DNA of 64,000 bases from Paenibacillus sp. MAHUQ-63 (GCF_028765165.1 NZ_JARADB010000001.1:744001-808000); one strand, 5' to 3'. Shown: positions 33,869 through 42,893, numbered from the stretch's first letter. The notes: a model not told the origin generated them from the sequence alone. Numbers and translations are program-made.

Positions 33869-35290
33869 TCATTTGGCGCCTTTAATCGCTGCAAGCGGCT
33901 TGCACTTGGCTACAACCTGAGCCAAACCGGCTCCTACGACGCTCTCGATGATTTGATCGACATCTTTGTATGCCTGCGGCGATTCATCGAGAATAGCTTC
34001 CAGCGATTTCTGATTGACGACGACCTCCTCGTCCGTCCCCACACGCATCGCGGAGGCGAATTCACTCAGCGTAACCAGCCGCTTCGTAGCCCCCCGCGAG
34101 CGGAGGCGGCCCGCTCCATGGCAGATGGAGTGAAAGTTGGCCTTGCCGCCCGGCGCGCCGACCATCAAGTAGGAGGCCGTCCCCATGGACCCCGGGATGA
34201 GCGCTGGGTGGCCGGTAGCCGCATAGGGCTGCGGATTGTCCGGATGGCCGGCCGGCAGCGATCTCGTCGCCCCTTTGCGGTGAACGAAGTACGATTCGCC
34301 CTCATGCCGCTCCTCCCAGGCATAGTTGTGCATCAAATCGTACAGCGTCGTCATCTCAAACTTCGAGCCGAAGACATCCTTGCCCGCTTCACGAATGGCA
34401 TACGCAATAAGATGCCGGTTAACCACAGCATAATTCAGCGCGGAATACATCAAATTGACATAAGCTTCTGCAGCCGGATGGGCAAGCGGAGCAAACACGA
34501 GCTTCGGGTCCGCCGTCCCTAAACCAAGCGTACGCATCACCTTCTGCATGTCGCTGGTGCAGCTGAGGTTCACAGAACCTCCCCATGCGCGTGATCCGGA
34601 ATGGATCATGACGGCCACCTGCCCGTCGAACAACCCCCATGCTTCCGCGACAGCCCGGTTCTCCTCGGCAATCTCTATCGCTTGGATCTCGGCAAAATGG
34701 TTTCCGTTCCCGAGCGTGCCAAGCTGGCGGTGCGACCGGTGCCAGACTGCATTCGGGAAACGGTTCAAATCATTTTCATCCACAGTAAATTTGCTGCATT
34801 CCACATGCGTAAGCGATGTCGCCTTCCTCGGCGTGTAGCCGTCCGGCACATATTTCTTAGGCAGCCCGTGCAAACCCTTGGTCACGACGTGCTCCAGGCG
34901 AATGTCCGAGAAATGCCCCCGGGCATGATCCTCGACGGGCAAATATTTCTCGATAGCCTTCACCAGCTTGCGGCGCAGCTTCACATCCTTGAGCTCATTC
35001 CGGTGCAGATTGGTCAGATGCACCCTCATCCCGCAGCCGATATCGCTGCCGACGATCGAGGGAGATACGTAGCCGTCATGGGTATACCAGGCGGCGGTCG
35101 TGCCGATGCAGGTTCCGATGCCTACGTGCACGTCCGGCGTATAGCTCATGAACCTTTGGTTCGGTATTTGCAGATTGTTGTTGGCCATCTGGAACACCTG
35201 ATAGTCCAACGATTTAAACAGCTCAGGAGCTGCGTAGACATGTACAACCCCCGAAGGAAGCTGCACCTGATGTGTATAATTTTCTTTCAT
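33869..35290 (-). CDS. rtcB: RNA-splicing ligase RtcB
   Basis: 473 residues. Metal-binding and active-site motifs of RtcB are present: GSDIGCGMRV (Asp83, Cys86), GTLGNGNHFAEI, VMIHSGSRAWGG (His) and the guanylylation-site region SICHGAGRLRSRG. It joins RNA 2',3'-cyclic phosphate or 3'-phosphate ends to 5'-OH ends, using GTP and manganese, in the cytosol. It is flanked by a COG3541 nucleotidyltransferase (15 bp upstream) and a kptA remnant (downstream), a known RNA-repair grouping. Confidence 0.96.
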   Translation of the reverse strand: MKENYTHQVQLPSGVVHVYAAPELFKSLDYQVFQMANNNLQIPNQRFMSYTPDVHVGIGTCIGTTAAWYTHDGYVSPSIVGSDIGCGMRVHLTNLHRNELKDVKLRRKLVKAIEKYLPVEDHARGHFSDIRLEHVVTKGLHGLPKKYVPDGYTPRKATSLTHVECSKFTVDENDLNRFPNAVWHRSHRQLGTLGNGNHFAEIQAIEIAEENRAVAEAWGLFDGQVAVMIHSGSRAWGGSVNLSCTSDMQKVMRTLGLGTADPKLVFAPLAHPAAEAYVNLMYSALNYAVVNRHLIAYAIREAGKDVFGSKFEMTTLYDLMHNYAWEERHEGESYFVHRKGATRSLPAGHPDNPQPYAATGHPALIPGSMGTASYLMVGAPGGKANFHSICHGAGRLRSRGATKRLVTLSEFASAMRVGTDEEVVVNQKSLEAILDESPQAYKDVDQIIESVVGAGLAQVVAKCKPLAAIKGAK

Positions 35291-35305
35291 CTGTTTCTAT
35301 CCTCT

Positions 35306-36088
35306 CTATGAACCCCAAACCTCCTTCAGCGCTTCGCGGAACAAAGCATCGAGCGCTGCGTCCTGCTGTTCTCCCGAAACAGCCGTATGTTTGGCGGTTT
35401 CCTCATAATAAGCAATTTGCTTTTCCAAAAAATCGTGGATCGCCGATATTTTCGGTTCCAAATCGAATTCCACACCGGCTTTTTTGCGCGCCAGTAATGT
35501 ATCGATGTCTTCCTTCAGCCTGGATTCTGGGAGCACGCCCTCCACCAGCTGTTCAAAGGCCATCGGCGGCATACCGCCGTGCCTCTCGATCCACATGCAC
35601 GCCAGAATCGGGCGCAGCACGTAGAAATACTTTTTGATTTTGACAACATCGCCCTGCAAATAGTCCCGGAAATTCCCTTTCGCCATATGCAAGTAGTGGT
35701 ACATACTCGAACGCGGGGAAAAGGTAAGCGGAGATAACCGGCGAATTTGCTCTGTGATGCCGTACGGCTCGATGTAAGCGATCGGCGATTGCAGCCATTC
35801 CAGCAGGGGAGGATTCGATTTGCGGAACAAATTCAGCGCCTTCTTCACATCCCAACCGTTCAAGTCGAGAAGATCGCTGATCGGACGCTCAATGACGTCC
35901 CGTTTCTCGAAGATGGACAAATACCAGTCCACCGGTCTTACATAGATGAACCGCACGTCATAATCGCTGTCTTGCGACGGAAATCCCCATGCCCGGCTGC
36001 CTGACTCACAGGCATATATGATCTTGACGCCTTCTGTTTGCTCGATAAGCTGAAGCTGATCTTTGATTGTAGCTGTATCCAATGTCAT
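35306..36088 (-). CDS. COG3541-type nucleotidyltransferase (YcgL-like)
   Basis: About 260 residues from the ATG at 36088 (AAAGGGTGA upstream; the frame to 36169 lacks support). The N-terminal DNA-polymerase-beta-type site is complete: IIYACESGSRAWGF with Gly30-Ser31 and the metal carboxylates in SQDSDYDVRFIYV (Asp42, Asp44). The C-terminal half is helical. Members of this family are often encoded next to RtcB, and a role in RNA end repair or tRNA modification is inferred from that. First gene of the rtcB unit. Confidence 0.88.
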   Translation of the reverse strand: MTLDTATIKDQLQLIEQTEGVKIIYACESGSRAWGFPSQDSDYDVRFIYVRPVDWYLSIFEKRDVIERPISDLLDLNGWDVKKALNLFRKSNPPLLEWLQSPIAYIEPYGITEQIRRLSPLTFSPRSSMYHYLHMAKGNFRDYLQGDVVKIKKYFYVLRPILACMWIERHGGMPPMAFEQLVEGVLPESRLKEDIDTLLARKKAGVEFDLEPKISAIHDFLEKQIAYYEETAKHTAVSGEQQDAALDALFREALKEVWGS

Positions 36089-36406
36089 GGGACTCACCCT
36101 TTCTTCGTTAATTAGGTAGGAACGCCAAAAAGCCCTAGACCGACATCGTCTACGGCTTAACATGTGCAATGCACGGAGGCCACTCCGCGGAGTGCCTGCG
36201 CTGCTATGTCAAACGTGCGTGCGAGACCGGTGGTATACCGCTTGCTTCAATTGTCAGATTACGAATTCGATTGCGAATCATAGCCATCGGCCCCCTTTCC
36301 ATTCATTTACAAACATCATACGAGTCAAACCTGCTTCGCGTCAATCCGCCCGGGGCGGAAAGATTGGTTATACTTATTTTCTTCAGGATTTCAGCATGTA
36401 TCCTAT
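36089..36406. other. intergenic region upstream of rtcB unit
   Basis: No gene seen. It holds the promoter region of the rtcB unit and the 3' end of the symporter operon. Notable items: a CACTCC-GC-GGAGTG palindrome near 36180-36193; two tandem 12-bp copies GATTACGAATTC (36257-36268) and GATTGCGAATCA (36269-36280); and a TCCGCCC-G-GGGCGGA palindrome (36345-36359) about 50 bp after the symporter stop, without a T-run. Confidence 0.45.
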
Positions 36407-37927
36407 CTATAAGCCTGTATTGGCTTTAACCAGAATTTCATCATATTTCGCATCGGCGCGCTTGGAGGAAAGCAAGGTGCCGACGATAGCTCCCAAGAAG
36501 CCTAAAGGAATGGAAATAATCCCCGGGTTAGTTAGCGAAATTAGCGGAGTTCCGACCAAGATCGCTTTGCCGGCAACCGGATCCCAGACGTTGGGGCTCA
36601 CGATAACTAGGATCAGAGCGCTGATTAAGCCGACGAGCATTCCCGTCACGGCACCGGCCGTATTAAATCTCCGCCAGAACACAGTGAACACGAGCACCGG
36701 CAGATTGGCGCTTGCGGCAACGGCAAAGGCCAAAGCGACCAGGAAGGCGACGTTCATTTTCTGGGCGAACAACGCCAGAACGATGGAGATCAGCGCAACA
36801 CCGACGGAAGCGAGCTTCGCGGAAACGACCTGCTCCTTCTCTGTCGCCTTCCCCTTACGGACGATATGGCTGTAGAAATCATGTGCGAACGCCGAGGCGG
36901 CAGACAGAACGAGTCCGGCCACGACGGCAAGAATCGTAGCAAAAGCTACGGCCGATATAAAAGCAAAGAGGAAATCCCCGCCCAGCGACTTCGCCAGCAG
37001 CGGCGCCGCCATATTGCCGGCTGCGTTCGCCGCGACAATGACGTCCTTACCGACGAATGCGGCGGCACCGAAGCCCAGGAACAGCGTCATGACATAAAAG
37101 ATTCCGATGACCCACGTCGCCACGACGACCGATTTCCTTGCCGTCTGAGCATCTTTCACCGTAAAGAAGCGGATCAGAATGTGAGGTAAGCCCGCTGTTC
37201 CAAGGACGAGCGCCAGATTGAGCGATATCGTGTCAAGACCGTTCGTGAACTTATTGCCGGGGTTCAAGAACGCTTCCTTGAGCGGCGTCGCCGTTCGCAT
37301 TTGTTCGAACATGTGCATCACATTGAAATCGAACTTGGCAAAGACGATTAACGAAATGATGAACGTACCGGCAATAAGCAGCACGCATTTGATTATCTGC
37401 ACCCAGCTCGTCGCCGTCATCCCGCCGAACACGACGTAGACCGTCATCAGCAGCCCGACGATTAGGACGGATGTCATATAATCCAAGCCGAGCAGCAGCT
37501 TAATCAGCGCTCCCGCTCCGACCAATTGAGCGATCATATAGAAGATCGAGATCGTAATCGAATTGAGTGCGGCCACACCGCGCACCTTTTTATTGTCGAA
37601 ACGGGCCGCGATCATATCGGCCATCGTATATTTGCCCAAATTGCGCAGCGGCTCGGCGATCAGGTACAGCACGACGAGGTAGGCGACGAGAAAGCCGATG
37701 CTGTAGAAGAAGCCGTCGAAGCCGAAGAGCGCCACCATCCCGGCAATGCCCAGGAACGATGCCGCCGACATGTAGTCGCCGGCGATGGCAAGCCCGTTCT
37801 GCCATCCCGTCAAGCCGCCTCCGGCCGTATAAAACTCGCTGGCGGTCTTCGTTTTTTTGGCTGCATAATATGTGATGACCAGCGTTCCCGCAACAATGAC
37901 CAGAAATAATAAAAATGCCGTATTCAT
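36407..37927 (-). CDS. actP: acetate/solute:sodium symporter, ActP type
   Basis: 506 residues with about 13 membrane helices. Features of the sodium:solute symporter family, ActP branch, include SEFYTAGGGLTGWQNGLAIA near the N-terminus, GDYMSAASFLGI and a conserved ILIRFFTVKDAQTARKSV. It imports acetate or a related short carboxylate. It starts 3 bp after the DUF485 stop, the classic YjcH-ActP pairing. A LytST-type two-component system is encoded immediately upstream on the same strand. The gene symbol is used in the family sense; the substrate could be pyruvate or propionate. Confidence 0.88.
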   Translation of the reverse strand: MNTAFLLFLVIVAGTLVITYYAAKKTKTASEFYTAGGGLTGWQNGLAIAGDYMSAASFLGIAGMVALFGFDGFFYSIGFLVAYLVVLYLIAEPLRNLGKYTMADMIAARFDNKKVRGVAALNSITISIFYMIAQLVGAGALIKLLLGLDYMTSVLIVGLLMTVYVVFGGMTATSWVQIIKCVLLIAGTFIISLIVFAKFDFNVMHMFEQMRTATPLKEAFLNPGNKFTNGLDTISLNLALVLGTAGLPHILIRFFTVKDAQTARKSVVVATWVIGIFYVMTLFLGFGAAAFVGKDVIVAANAAGNMAAPLLAKSLGGDFLFAFISAVAFATILAVVAGLVLSAASAFAHDFYSHIVRKGKATEKEQVVSAKLASVGVALISIVLALFAQKMNVAFLVALAFAVAASANLPVLVFTVFWRRFNTAGAVTGMLVGLISALILVIVSPNVWDPVAGKAILVGTPLISLTNPGIISIPLGFLGAIVGTLLSSKRADAKYDEILVKANTGL

Positions 37928-37930
37928 CGC

Positions 37931-38263
37931 TTACCCCGCCTTTCTCTGATTGGCCGTTTCCGTTTCCGCTTTAATTCGATCGGATAAAGCATCGAACTCG
38001 GCGGCCTTGCGCGAATACAGCGAACACAGCACCCAAGTCATAATGAATTGCGCAAAAGCAAATAACCACGCCCATGTAATCGAGCCAATCGCAGGTTCAT
38101 TCAGCACTTTCGTATAAGAGGTCATAATTGGGAGTACGAAGTAAAACACCAGGAAGAAAATGGACATCGGTAAAATAAATCGCTTTTTCTTGGCAAGAAG
38201 CTTCTGGAAAGATTCGGATCTTACAATTTCACTATAACGATTGTGGTTATGCTGCTCTTTCAT
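37931..38263 (-). CDS. DUF485 membrane protein (YjcH-like)
   Basis: 110 residues from the ATG at 38263, which has CAGGAGGG upstream; the frame to 38386 reads through the promoter region. It shows the DUF485 layout: a short N-terminal cytoplasmic part (RSESFQKLLAKKKRF), two membrane helices (ILPMSIFFLVFYFVLPIM and WAWLFAFAQFIMTWVLCSLY) and a basic/acidic C-terminal tail. It is encoded directly before ActP, as usual, and is thought to assist the symporter. Confidence 0.88.
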   Translation of the reverse strand: MKEQHNHNRYSEIVRSESFQKLLAKKKRFILPMSIFFLVFYFVLPIMTSYTKVLNEPAIGSITWAWLFAFAQFIMTWVLCSLYSRKAAEFDALSDRIKAETETANQRKAG

Positions 38264-38306
38264 ACAGTCCCTCCTGAATGATACAATCTCGTGATTCCGC
38301 AGTTCT

Positions 38307-38320
38307 TGTAAGCGCTTTAT
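38307..38320. promoter_or_regulatory. cre-like box upstream of DUF485-actP
   Basis: TGTAAGCGCTTTAT matches 12 of 14 positions of the CcpA cre consensus TGWAANCGNTNWCA, with a perfect AAGCGCTT core. It ends 44 bp upstream of the DUF485 start. It suggests carbon catabolite control of the symporter. Confidence 0.45.
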
Positions 38321-38426
38321 CATTTTATCACGAGCCGTCTTCTCCTGTTCGTTTCCCGGCGCGAAACGTCGGTAATCGTTCCTCAAACAGCAGAAAACAA
38401 CCTTGAACCGTTCAGGCCCAAAGCTG

Positions 38427-39176
38427 CTACCCGCCTTCCAGCCGCCGGATCAGCTCCTTGGCGGCCACTCTCGATAACGGAACCCGGTTGCGCTTCGCAT
38501 CTTTCAGAATGACATTGTAAGCGCCATTGAACCATGGCTCGATTTCATCGATGAAATCCATATTAACCAAATAGCTGCGATGCGTGCGAAAAAAAGAATA
38601 CCCGACCAGCTTGTCTTCCAGCTCCTGCAGCGTCTGTCTCGTCGTGTGCATCTGCCCGTCCGACAAATGAATCCGCGTCAGCTTCTCCTCCTTCACGGCA
38701 AAGCTGATCTTCACCGGCTCGATCACGACCATGCGGCTGCCGTCGTCAACCAGCAATTTCGGCTTCGCCGCAGGCGGGGCGGGAATAACAGCCGCTTGGG
38801 GCGGCGCTGCCATCGCAGCCCGCATTTTGCGGATTCGCTGCAGCGTGAATCGCAGGCGCTCTTCGTCATATGGCTTAAGCAAATAATCGACCGCCTCCTG
38901 CCTGAACGCCTCGACGGCATATTGCTCATAGGCCGTTGCAAACACCACGAGCGGTTTGGGCGTGAAGGCCATCAAGCTCTGCGACGCCTGCACCCCGTCC
39001 AATCCCGGCATATGAATGTCGAGGAAAACGACATCCGGCTTATGTACGCTCGCCAGTTCAAGCAGCTGCGCACCGTTCGTGGCTGACGGAAGGAGCTCGA
39101 CGTCCCGCTCCTGCGACAGCAAATAGATCAGCTCCTCGCGAGCCAGTCTCTCATCCTCGGCGATCATCACTTTCAT
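38427..39176 (-). CDS. LytTR-family response regulator
   Basis: About 249 residues from the ATG at 39176, overlapping the kinase stop by a TGATATG arrangement. Receiver domain (1-125) with acidic pocket AEDE and phospho-Asp53 in VVFLDIHMPGLDG, a Pro/Ala linker, then a LytTR DNA-binding domain (about 150-249: EEKLTRIHLSDGQMHTTRQT ... FFRTHRSYLVNMDFIDEIEP). It probably activates the adjacent DUF485-actP genes in response to a carboxylate sensed by the partner kinase, by analogy with LytST/PftAB and BtsSR systems. Confidence 0.92.
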   Translation of the reverse strand: MKVMIAEDERLAREELIYLLSQERDVELLPSATNGAQLLELASVHKPDVVFLDIHMPGLDGVQASQSLMAFTPKPLVVFATAYEQYAVEAFRQEAVDYLLKPYDEERLRFTLQRIRKMRAAMAAPPQAAVIPAPPAAKPKLLVDDGSRMVVIEPVKISFAVKEEKLTRIHLSDGQMHTTRQTLQELEDKLVGYSFFRTHRSYLVNMDFIDEIEPWFNGAYNVILKDAKRNRVPLSRVAAKELIRRLEGG

Positions 39177-39177
39177 A

Positions 39178-40926
39178 TCAGGCTCCACTCCTTTCATCCG
39201 GGTAAGGAATTATGCAGTCGATGCGTGCGCCTCCGCCCGGCGGATTGCTGAACCGGAGGCATGCCTCCGGACCGAACAAGGCGATCAGCCGTCGGTTCAC
39301 ATTGAATACGCCCAAGCCGGTGCTGTCACTGTTCGTAATCGGTGAATGGCCTAATACCGTCCGCACCTCAGGCGGAAATCCGTTGCCGTTGTCCATAACC
39401 GTTATCTGGACGCCGTTCTCCGCTCTCCTTAGCTCTACATGAATTTCGCCTCTGTCCGTCCTTCCCTTAAAACCGTGGTTAATGCTGTTTTCGACGAGCG
39501 GCTGAAGCGTAGAAGGCGGTATGCCGAGAGACTCCAAACCGGGCTCGCACCCGCAATGGACGTGCAATTGATCCTCGAAGCGGATATTGACAATGTCCAA
39601 ATACGTTTGCAGGTGCTCCATTTCCTTATACAGCGGGACGAGCGGAGATTGGGTCAGCGTCAAATTCATCCGCATATACGTCCCCAGCTTCACCGTGACC
39701 CGCCTTGCTTCCTCCGGCTTGATGCGAATCAACGTCACAATGGCATTGAGCGTATTGAATAGAAAATGCGGATTAATTTGAGCCTGCAGCGCCTTGAGCT
39801 CCGCCTCCCTCATCAGATTTCTCAAATGTTCGGTTGTCGCCATATCCAGCTGGATGGATACCAGCTTGCTGAGACCTTGGGCGAACGCTTCCTCTACCGG
39901 GCGAATCTGCCGGGCGCTCTGATAATATAATTTGATTAACCCGGCCACCTGTCCCCCGCTGCGGAACGGAACAATCAACGCAGCGCCGATGGCGGGATGG
40001 TGCGGTTGAATTTGCTCCTTCCTGACGGCGATCTGGATGACTCCGGTTTGAATAGCCCGCAAAGACAGCTCCGTGACGATCCGCTCGCCTTGTACGTGCC
40101 GCATCGACCCGAGCCCCACGTGAGCCAAGATTTTCTCTGTATCCGTAACCGCCACCGCATTCGCATGAAGCTCCCGGCGCAAAATATTCGCCGTCGCTTC
40201 GGCCGTTTCGAACGTCAAGCCCCTCTTCAAATACGGTAACGCCATCTCCGCGATATGGAGCGCCCGCTGCGTCTCGGAAGCCGCCGCCCTCTCCTCCTCC
40301 TTCATGGCCGCCAGAATCATCGCCACGAAGATGCCGACCCCGATGCTGTTCGCCACAACCATCGGAACCCCGATCCCGTCCACCGTATGGATCGCAAGCG
40401 GCGAAGACTCATTGACGATGAGAATAACGCCCATCTGCAGAATAGGGGCGAACACGCTGATAAACAGCGCCTTCACCGGTGCGATCACCCGTTCCTCCGC
40501 GAAAAAGCGCGCCACGAATCCGGCTAGAAGCCCGATGATCGGCGTGGACCATACATCGGCTGCGCCCGTCACTCCGCCCAGCCAATAAGCATGAATCCCC
40601 GATATAAGCCCCGCTCCCGTGCCCACGAAAGCGCCTCCAAGAAGTCCCGCAACCATCACGCCGATCAGCGCGGAATCGGCCATCGCTTCATGGGCGTTCA
40701 GGGAACGGACGAAGAAGGTCGAGTCCAGCCCGCTCTCGGTAACCACAACGCCTGCGTAAGTACCTGCGATGCTGATCAAGCCGAAGAACAGGGAGAACGT
40801 CACTCCTGTCCGCAAGTCCAACCGCCGGTCAAGCAAATACCGGAACTGGGGGATCCTGGTCAAGATGAACGTCAGCAGCAGCAAAATCCCCATCCGCTCG
40901 ATGAGCAAGAGCGTGATATGTTCCAT
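39178..40926 (-). CDS. LytS-type sensor histidine kinase
   Basis: 582 residues from the ATG at 40926 (GGGGG just upstream); the frame to 41109 runs through the YceI terminator. An N-terminal 5TM-Lyt region (about 1-205) includes the conserved AHEAMADSALIGVMVAGLLG and GAGLISGIHAYWLGG. A GAF-like domain follows (about 215-360), then His_kinase (QAQINPHFLFNTLNAIVTLI, the phospho-His in HFLFN) and an ATPase domain ending PDERSGA. It is paired with the LytTR regulator. Proximity to actP suggests that it senses acetate, pyruvate or a similar ligand. Confidence 0.93.
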   Translation of the reverse strand: MEHITLLLIERMGILLLLTFILTRIPQFRYLLDRRLDLRTGVTFSLFFGLISIAGTYAGVVVTESGLDSTFFVRSLNAHEAMADSALIGVMVAGLLGGAFVGTGAGLISGIHAYWLGGVTGAADVWSTPIIGLLAGFVARFFAEERVIAPVKALFISVFAPILQMGVILIVNESSPLAIHTVDGIGVPMVVANSIGVGIFVAMILAAMKEEERAAASETQRALHIAEMALPYLKRGLTFETAEATANILRRELHANAVAVTDTEKILAHVGLGSMRHVQGERIVTELSLRAIQTGVIQIAVRKEQIQPHHPAIGAALIVPFRSGGQVAGLIKLYYQSARQIRPVEEAFAQGLSKLVSIQLDMATTEHLRNLMREAELKALQAQINPHFLFNTLNAIVTLIRIKPEEARRVTVKLGTYMRMNLTLTQSPLVPLYKEMEHLQTYLDIVNIRFEDQLHVHCGCEPGLESLGIPPSTLQPLVENSINHGFKGRTDRGEIHVELRRAENGVQITVMDNGNGFPPEVRTVLGHSPITNSDSTGLGVFNVNRRLIALFGPEACLRFSNPPGGGARIDCIIPYPDERSGA

Positions 40927-41025
40927 CCTTTTCCCCCTTCGCTCCGCTGCAATTATCACCATTATAACCGGAAAACGGGCCGAAAGTAAGAATGCCGGCG
41001 CCGGGACGGTATGCCAACAACAAAG

Positions 41026-41047
41026 AAAGGCGCCCGCGCGGGCACCT
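41026..41047 (-). terminator. terminator after yceI-like gene
   Basis: AAAGGCGCCC and GGGCACCTCT-side arms form a GC-rich stem with a GCGC loop. On the minus strand it continues into TTTCTTTG. It separates the YceI gene (stop 41084) from the LytS gene start. Confidence 0.75.
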
Positions 41048-41083
41048 CTCCGATTAACGATCTGGATGAGCTCGTTAATGAAA

Positions 41084-41773
41084 TTATGAATTTTGCTGCT
41101 CCATTGCAAGGCTCAGCGTTATCGTGACGTTATTCTCCGTGTCCAGCACAACCGCATGCGGATTCTTCATGCCGAAATCGTCAAACGTAACCACCGCGGT
41201 GCCCCCCATATTAATAATGCCTTGATTGTACGCAGCGTCCGTCTTGAACGTGACGTCCTTGGAAATATCTTTGATCGTCAAAGTTCCCGTCATATCAAAA
41301 GAAACCTTTTCGCCTTCTTTCCATTCTTTCGGAAAATTATTGACTGTTTTCAGCTTGAATTTGGCTTCAGGGAACGTCTGGGCATTCAAGTATTCCGCCC
41401 CTTTGATATGGCCGTCCCTTTGGGAATTGCCGGATTGCAGCGCAGCGATGCCGACTACGGCGTCGGCCGCCATTTTCGCGGGATCCGCGCTATTCAGCGC
41501 CCACTTCCCCGCAACGGAGCTGCCTTCAAAATTCACTTGTTCCTTAGAGGTTTTCACCGTGAAATACACTTTCGAGTCCGGGCGGATGTTCCAATTTCCG
41601 TTCAGAGCTTCCCCGACAGGAGCCGAAGCCGCACTCGTCGTTGCAGCTGCCGCTCCCGCGGGGATTGCCTCTTGAATCGTCACATGGTTGCCTGCATAAT
41701 AGTCGTAAGCATAATAAGCTCCTCCCAGCACTACAAAAGCGCCCACCGTCCATGCTGCAAGTTTCATTTTCAT
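41084..41773 (-). CDS. YceI-family extracytoplasmic protein
   Basis: 229 residues. An N-terminal membrane anchor (WTVGAFVVLGGAYYAYDYYA) leads through an Ala/Ser linker to a YceI lipocalin-like barrel (about 58-225): NWNIRPDSKVYFTVKTS, VNFEGSSVAGKWAL, YLNAQTFPEAKFKL, TGTLTIKDISKDVTF. YceI proteins bind polyprenoid lipids and are induced by stress. A perfect 9-1-9 palindrome (41820-41838) lies about 47 bp upstream and is the likely operator. Divergent from the CuAO-like secreted protein gene. Confidence 0.9.
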   Translation of the reverse strand: MKMKLAAWTVGAFVVLGGAYYAYDYYAGNHVTIQEAIPAGAAAATTSAASAPVGEALNGNWNIRPDSKVYFTVKTSKEQVNFEGSSVAGKWALNSADPAKMAADAVVGIAALQSGNSQRDGHIKGAEYLNAQTFPEAKFKLKTVNNFPKEWKEGEKVSFDMTGTLTIKDISKDVTFKTDAAYNQGIINMGGTAVVTFDDFGMKNPHAVVLDTENNVTITLSLAMEQQNS

Positions 41774-41819
41774 TATCCTGCCTCCTATCGATATTCATCT
41801 TTTCTGTAAGTTTATAAGC

Positions 41820-41838
41820 ACACTACACCGTGTAGTGT
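41820..41838. promoter_or_regulatory. perfect 19-bp operator palindrome
   Basis: ACACTACAC-C-GTGTAGTGT, nine perfect pairs around one base. It resembles BlaI/CopY/TetR-type operators (TACA...TGTA core). It is placed to control the YceI gene. The regulator is not encoded in this window. Confidence 0.7.
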
Positions 41839-42020
41839 TAAAAGCATAGCAAGCTAAACTGAAAATTAGCTGAATGTTACCTTAATTTTACATGAAAATT
41901 TAAAGCGGAAAACCTTTCCCCCTGTCCCTGGTCAATTTAATTTTTTACGCCCCTACCCTCACAATTCTCGTTCGCTATACCGAATATATGAATTGTACAT
42001 AACAAGGGAGGAAATGACAT

Positions 42021-42866
42021 ATGAAAAAAACTTGGACCATCCTCGCATCCTGCGCGCTTGCAACAAGCTTGATGGCAGGATCGGCATTCGCGAAATCGGA
42101 GAACGGCAACAACGGCAGCAACGGCGACAACAAGCCGGACAAGAGCATTACGGTTGATGTGGACGTGAACGCGAATGCAGATGCAAGCGTAACATCCGAC
42201 ACGTACGGCAGCCATGGAAGCAATGGCTACAAAGGGCTTCTGAATGCAATCAACAATGTGAAGGACAAGCCTGCCGGCGCCGTCATTGCTGATCTTCTGT
42301 TGACGAAGTATGAAACGAAACTGACAGACGAGATGAAGGCTGAGCTTGAAGCGATTACTGAGAAGGATGCCGCATTGTCGGCCGTCGCTGATATTCTGGT
42401 TCAAAACGGCAGCGTAACGGAAGCCGTTTATGTTCAAAAAGAAGCGATCACGGCAAATGTGAAAAACATCGATTCTTACAAGAAGCTTGGAAAGTTATAT
42501 GACAAATTGGGCAAAAAAGGCGTTAAGCTGTATGTCAACGGTGAAGAGCCAGCATTTGAAGTAGCTCCTTTCATTCGTGAAGGCAGCACGCTTGTCCCTT
42601 TCCGTGCGATTTCCGAAGCTCTGAAAGCAACTGTGAGCTGGGATCCGGAAGAGCGTTCCGTCACGGTAACGCGCGACGGTATCACAGTGAAGCTCTTCAT
42701 CGATAGCAAAACCGCTACGGTGAACGGAAATGAAGTGACGCTGGAAGTTCCGGCGGCAATCGAGAACGGCAGCACGGTAGTTCCGGTTCGCTTCGTGAGC
42801 GAAGCTTTGAAAGCAGCCGTTAAATGGGAAGCCGAAACGCAATCCGTTGTCATTTACGAAGAATAG
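42021..42866 (+). CDS. secreted CuAO-N-like (stalk) protein
   Basis: 281 residues with a signal peptide (MKKTWTILASCALATSLMAG, cut after SAFA). A Gly/Asn/Asp-rich low-complexity stretch (about 26-70) and a helical segment (about 75-165) lead to two copper-amine-oxidase N-terminal-like units (about 170-280): REGSTLVPFRAISEALKATV and ENGSTVVPVRFVSEALKAAV. These units are common on Paenibacillus surface proteins, where they probably bind the wall or a partner rather than copper. GGGAGG is 9 nt from the ATG. An ACAATTC/GAATTGT inverted repeat (41961-41996) lies just upstream. Confidence 0.85.
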   Translation: MKKTWTILASCALATSLMAGSAFAKSENGNNGSNGDNKPDKSITVDVDVNANADASVTSDTYGSHGSNGYKGLLNAINNVKDKPAGAVIADLLLTKYETKLTDEMKAELEAITEKDAALSAVADILVQNGSVTEAVYVQKEAITANVKNIDSYKKLGKLYDKLGKKGVKLYVNGEEPAFEVAPFIREGSTLVPFRAISEALKATVSWDPEERSVTVTRDGITVKLFIDSKTATVNGNEVTLEVPAAIENGSTVVPVRFVSEALKAAVKWEAETQSVVIYEE

Positions 42867-42893
42867 AACGTGCTTACCGAGCATAAAAACGTC

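Noticed and set aside
33776-34522. Plus-strand 248-codon frame opposite rtcB
   Set aside because: It is the antisense shadow of rtcB, which has all its active-site motifs on the minus strand.
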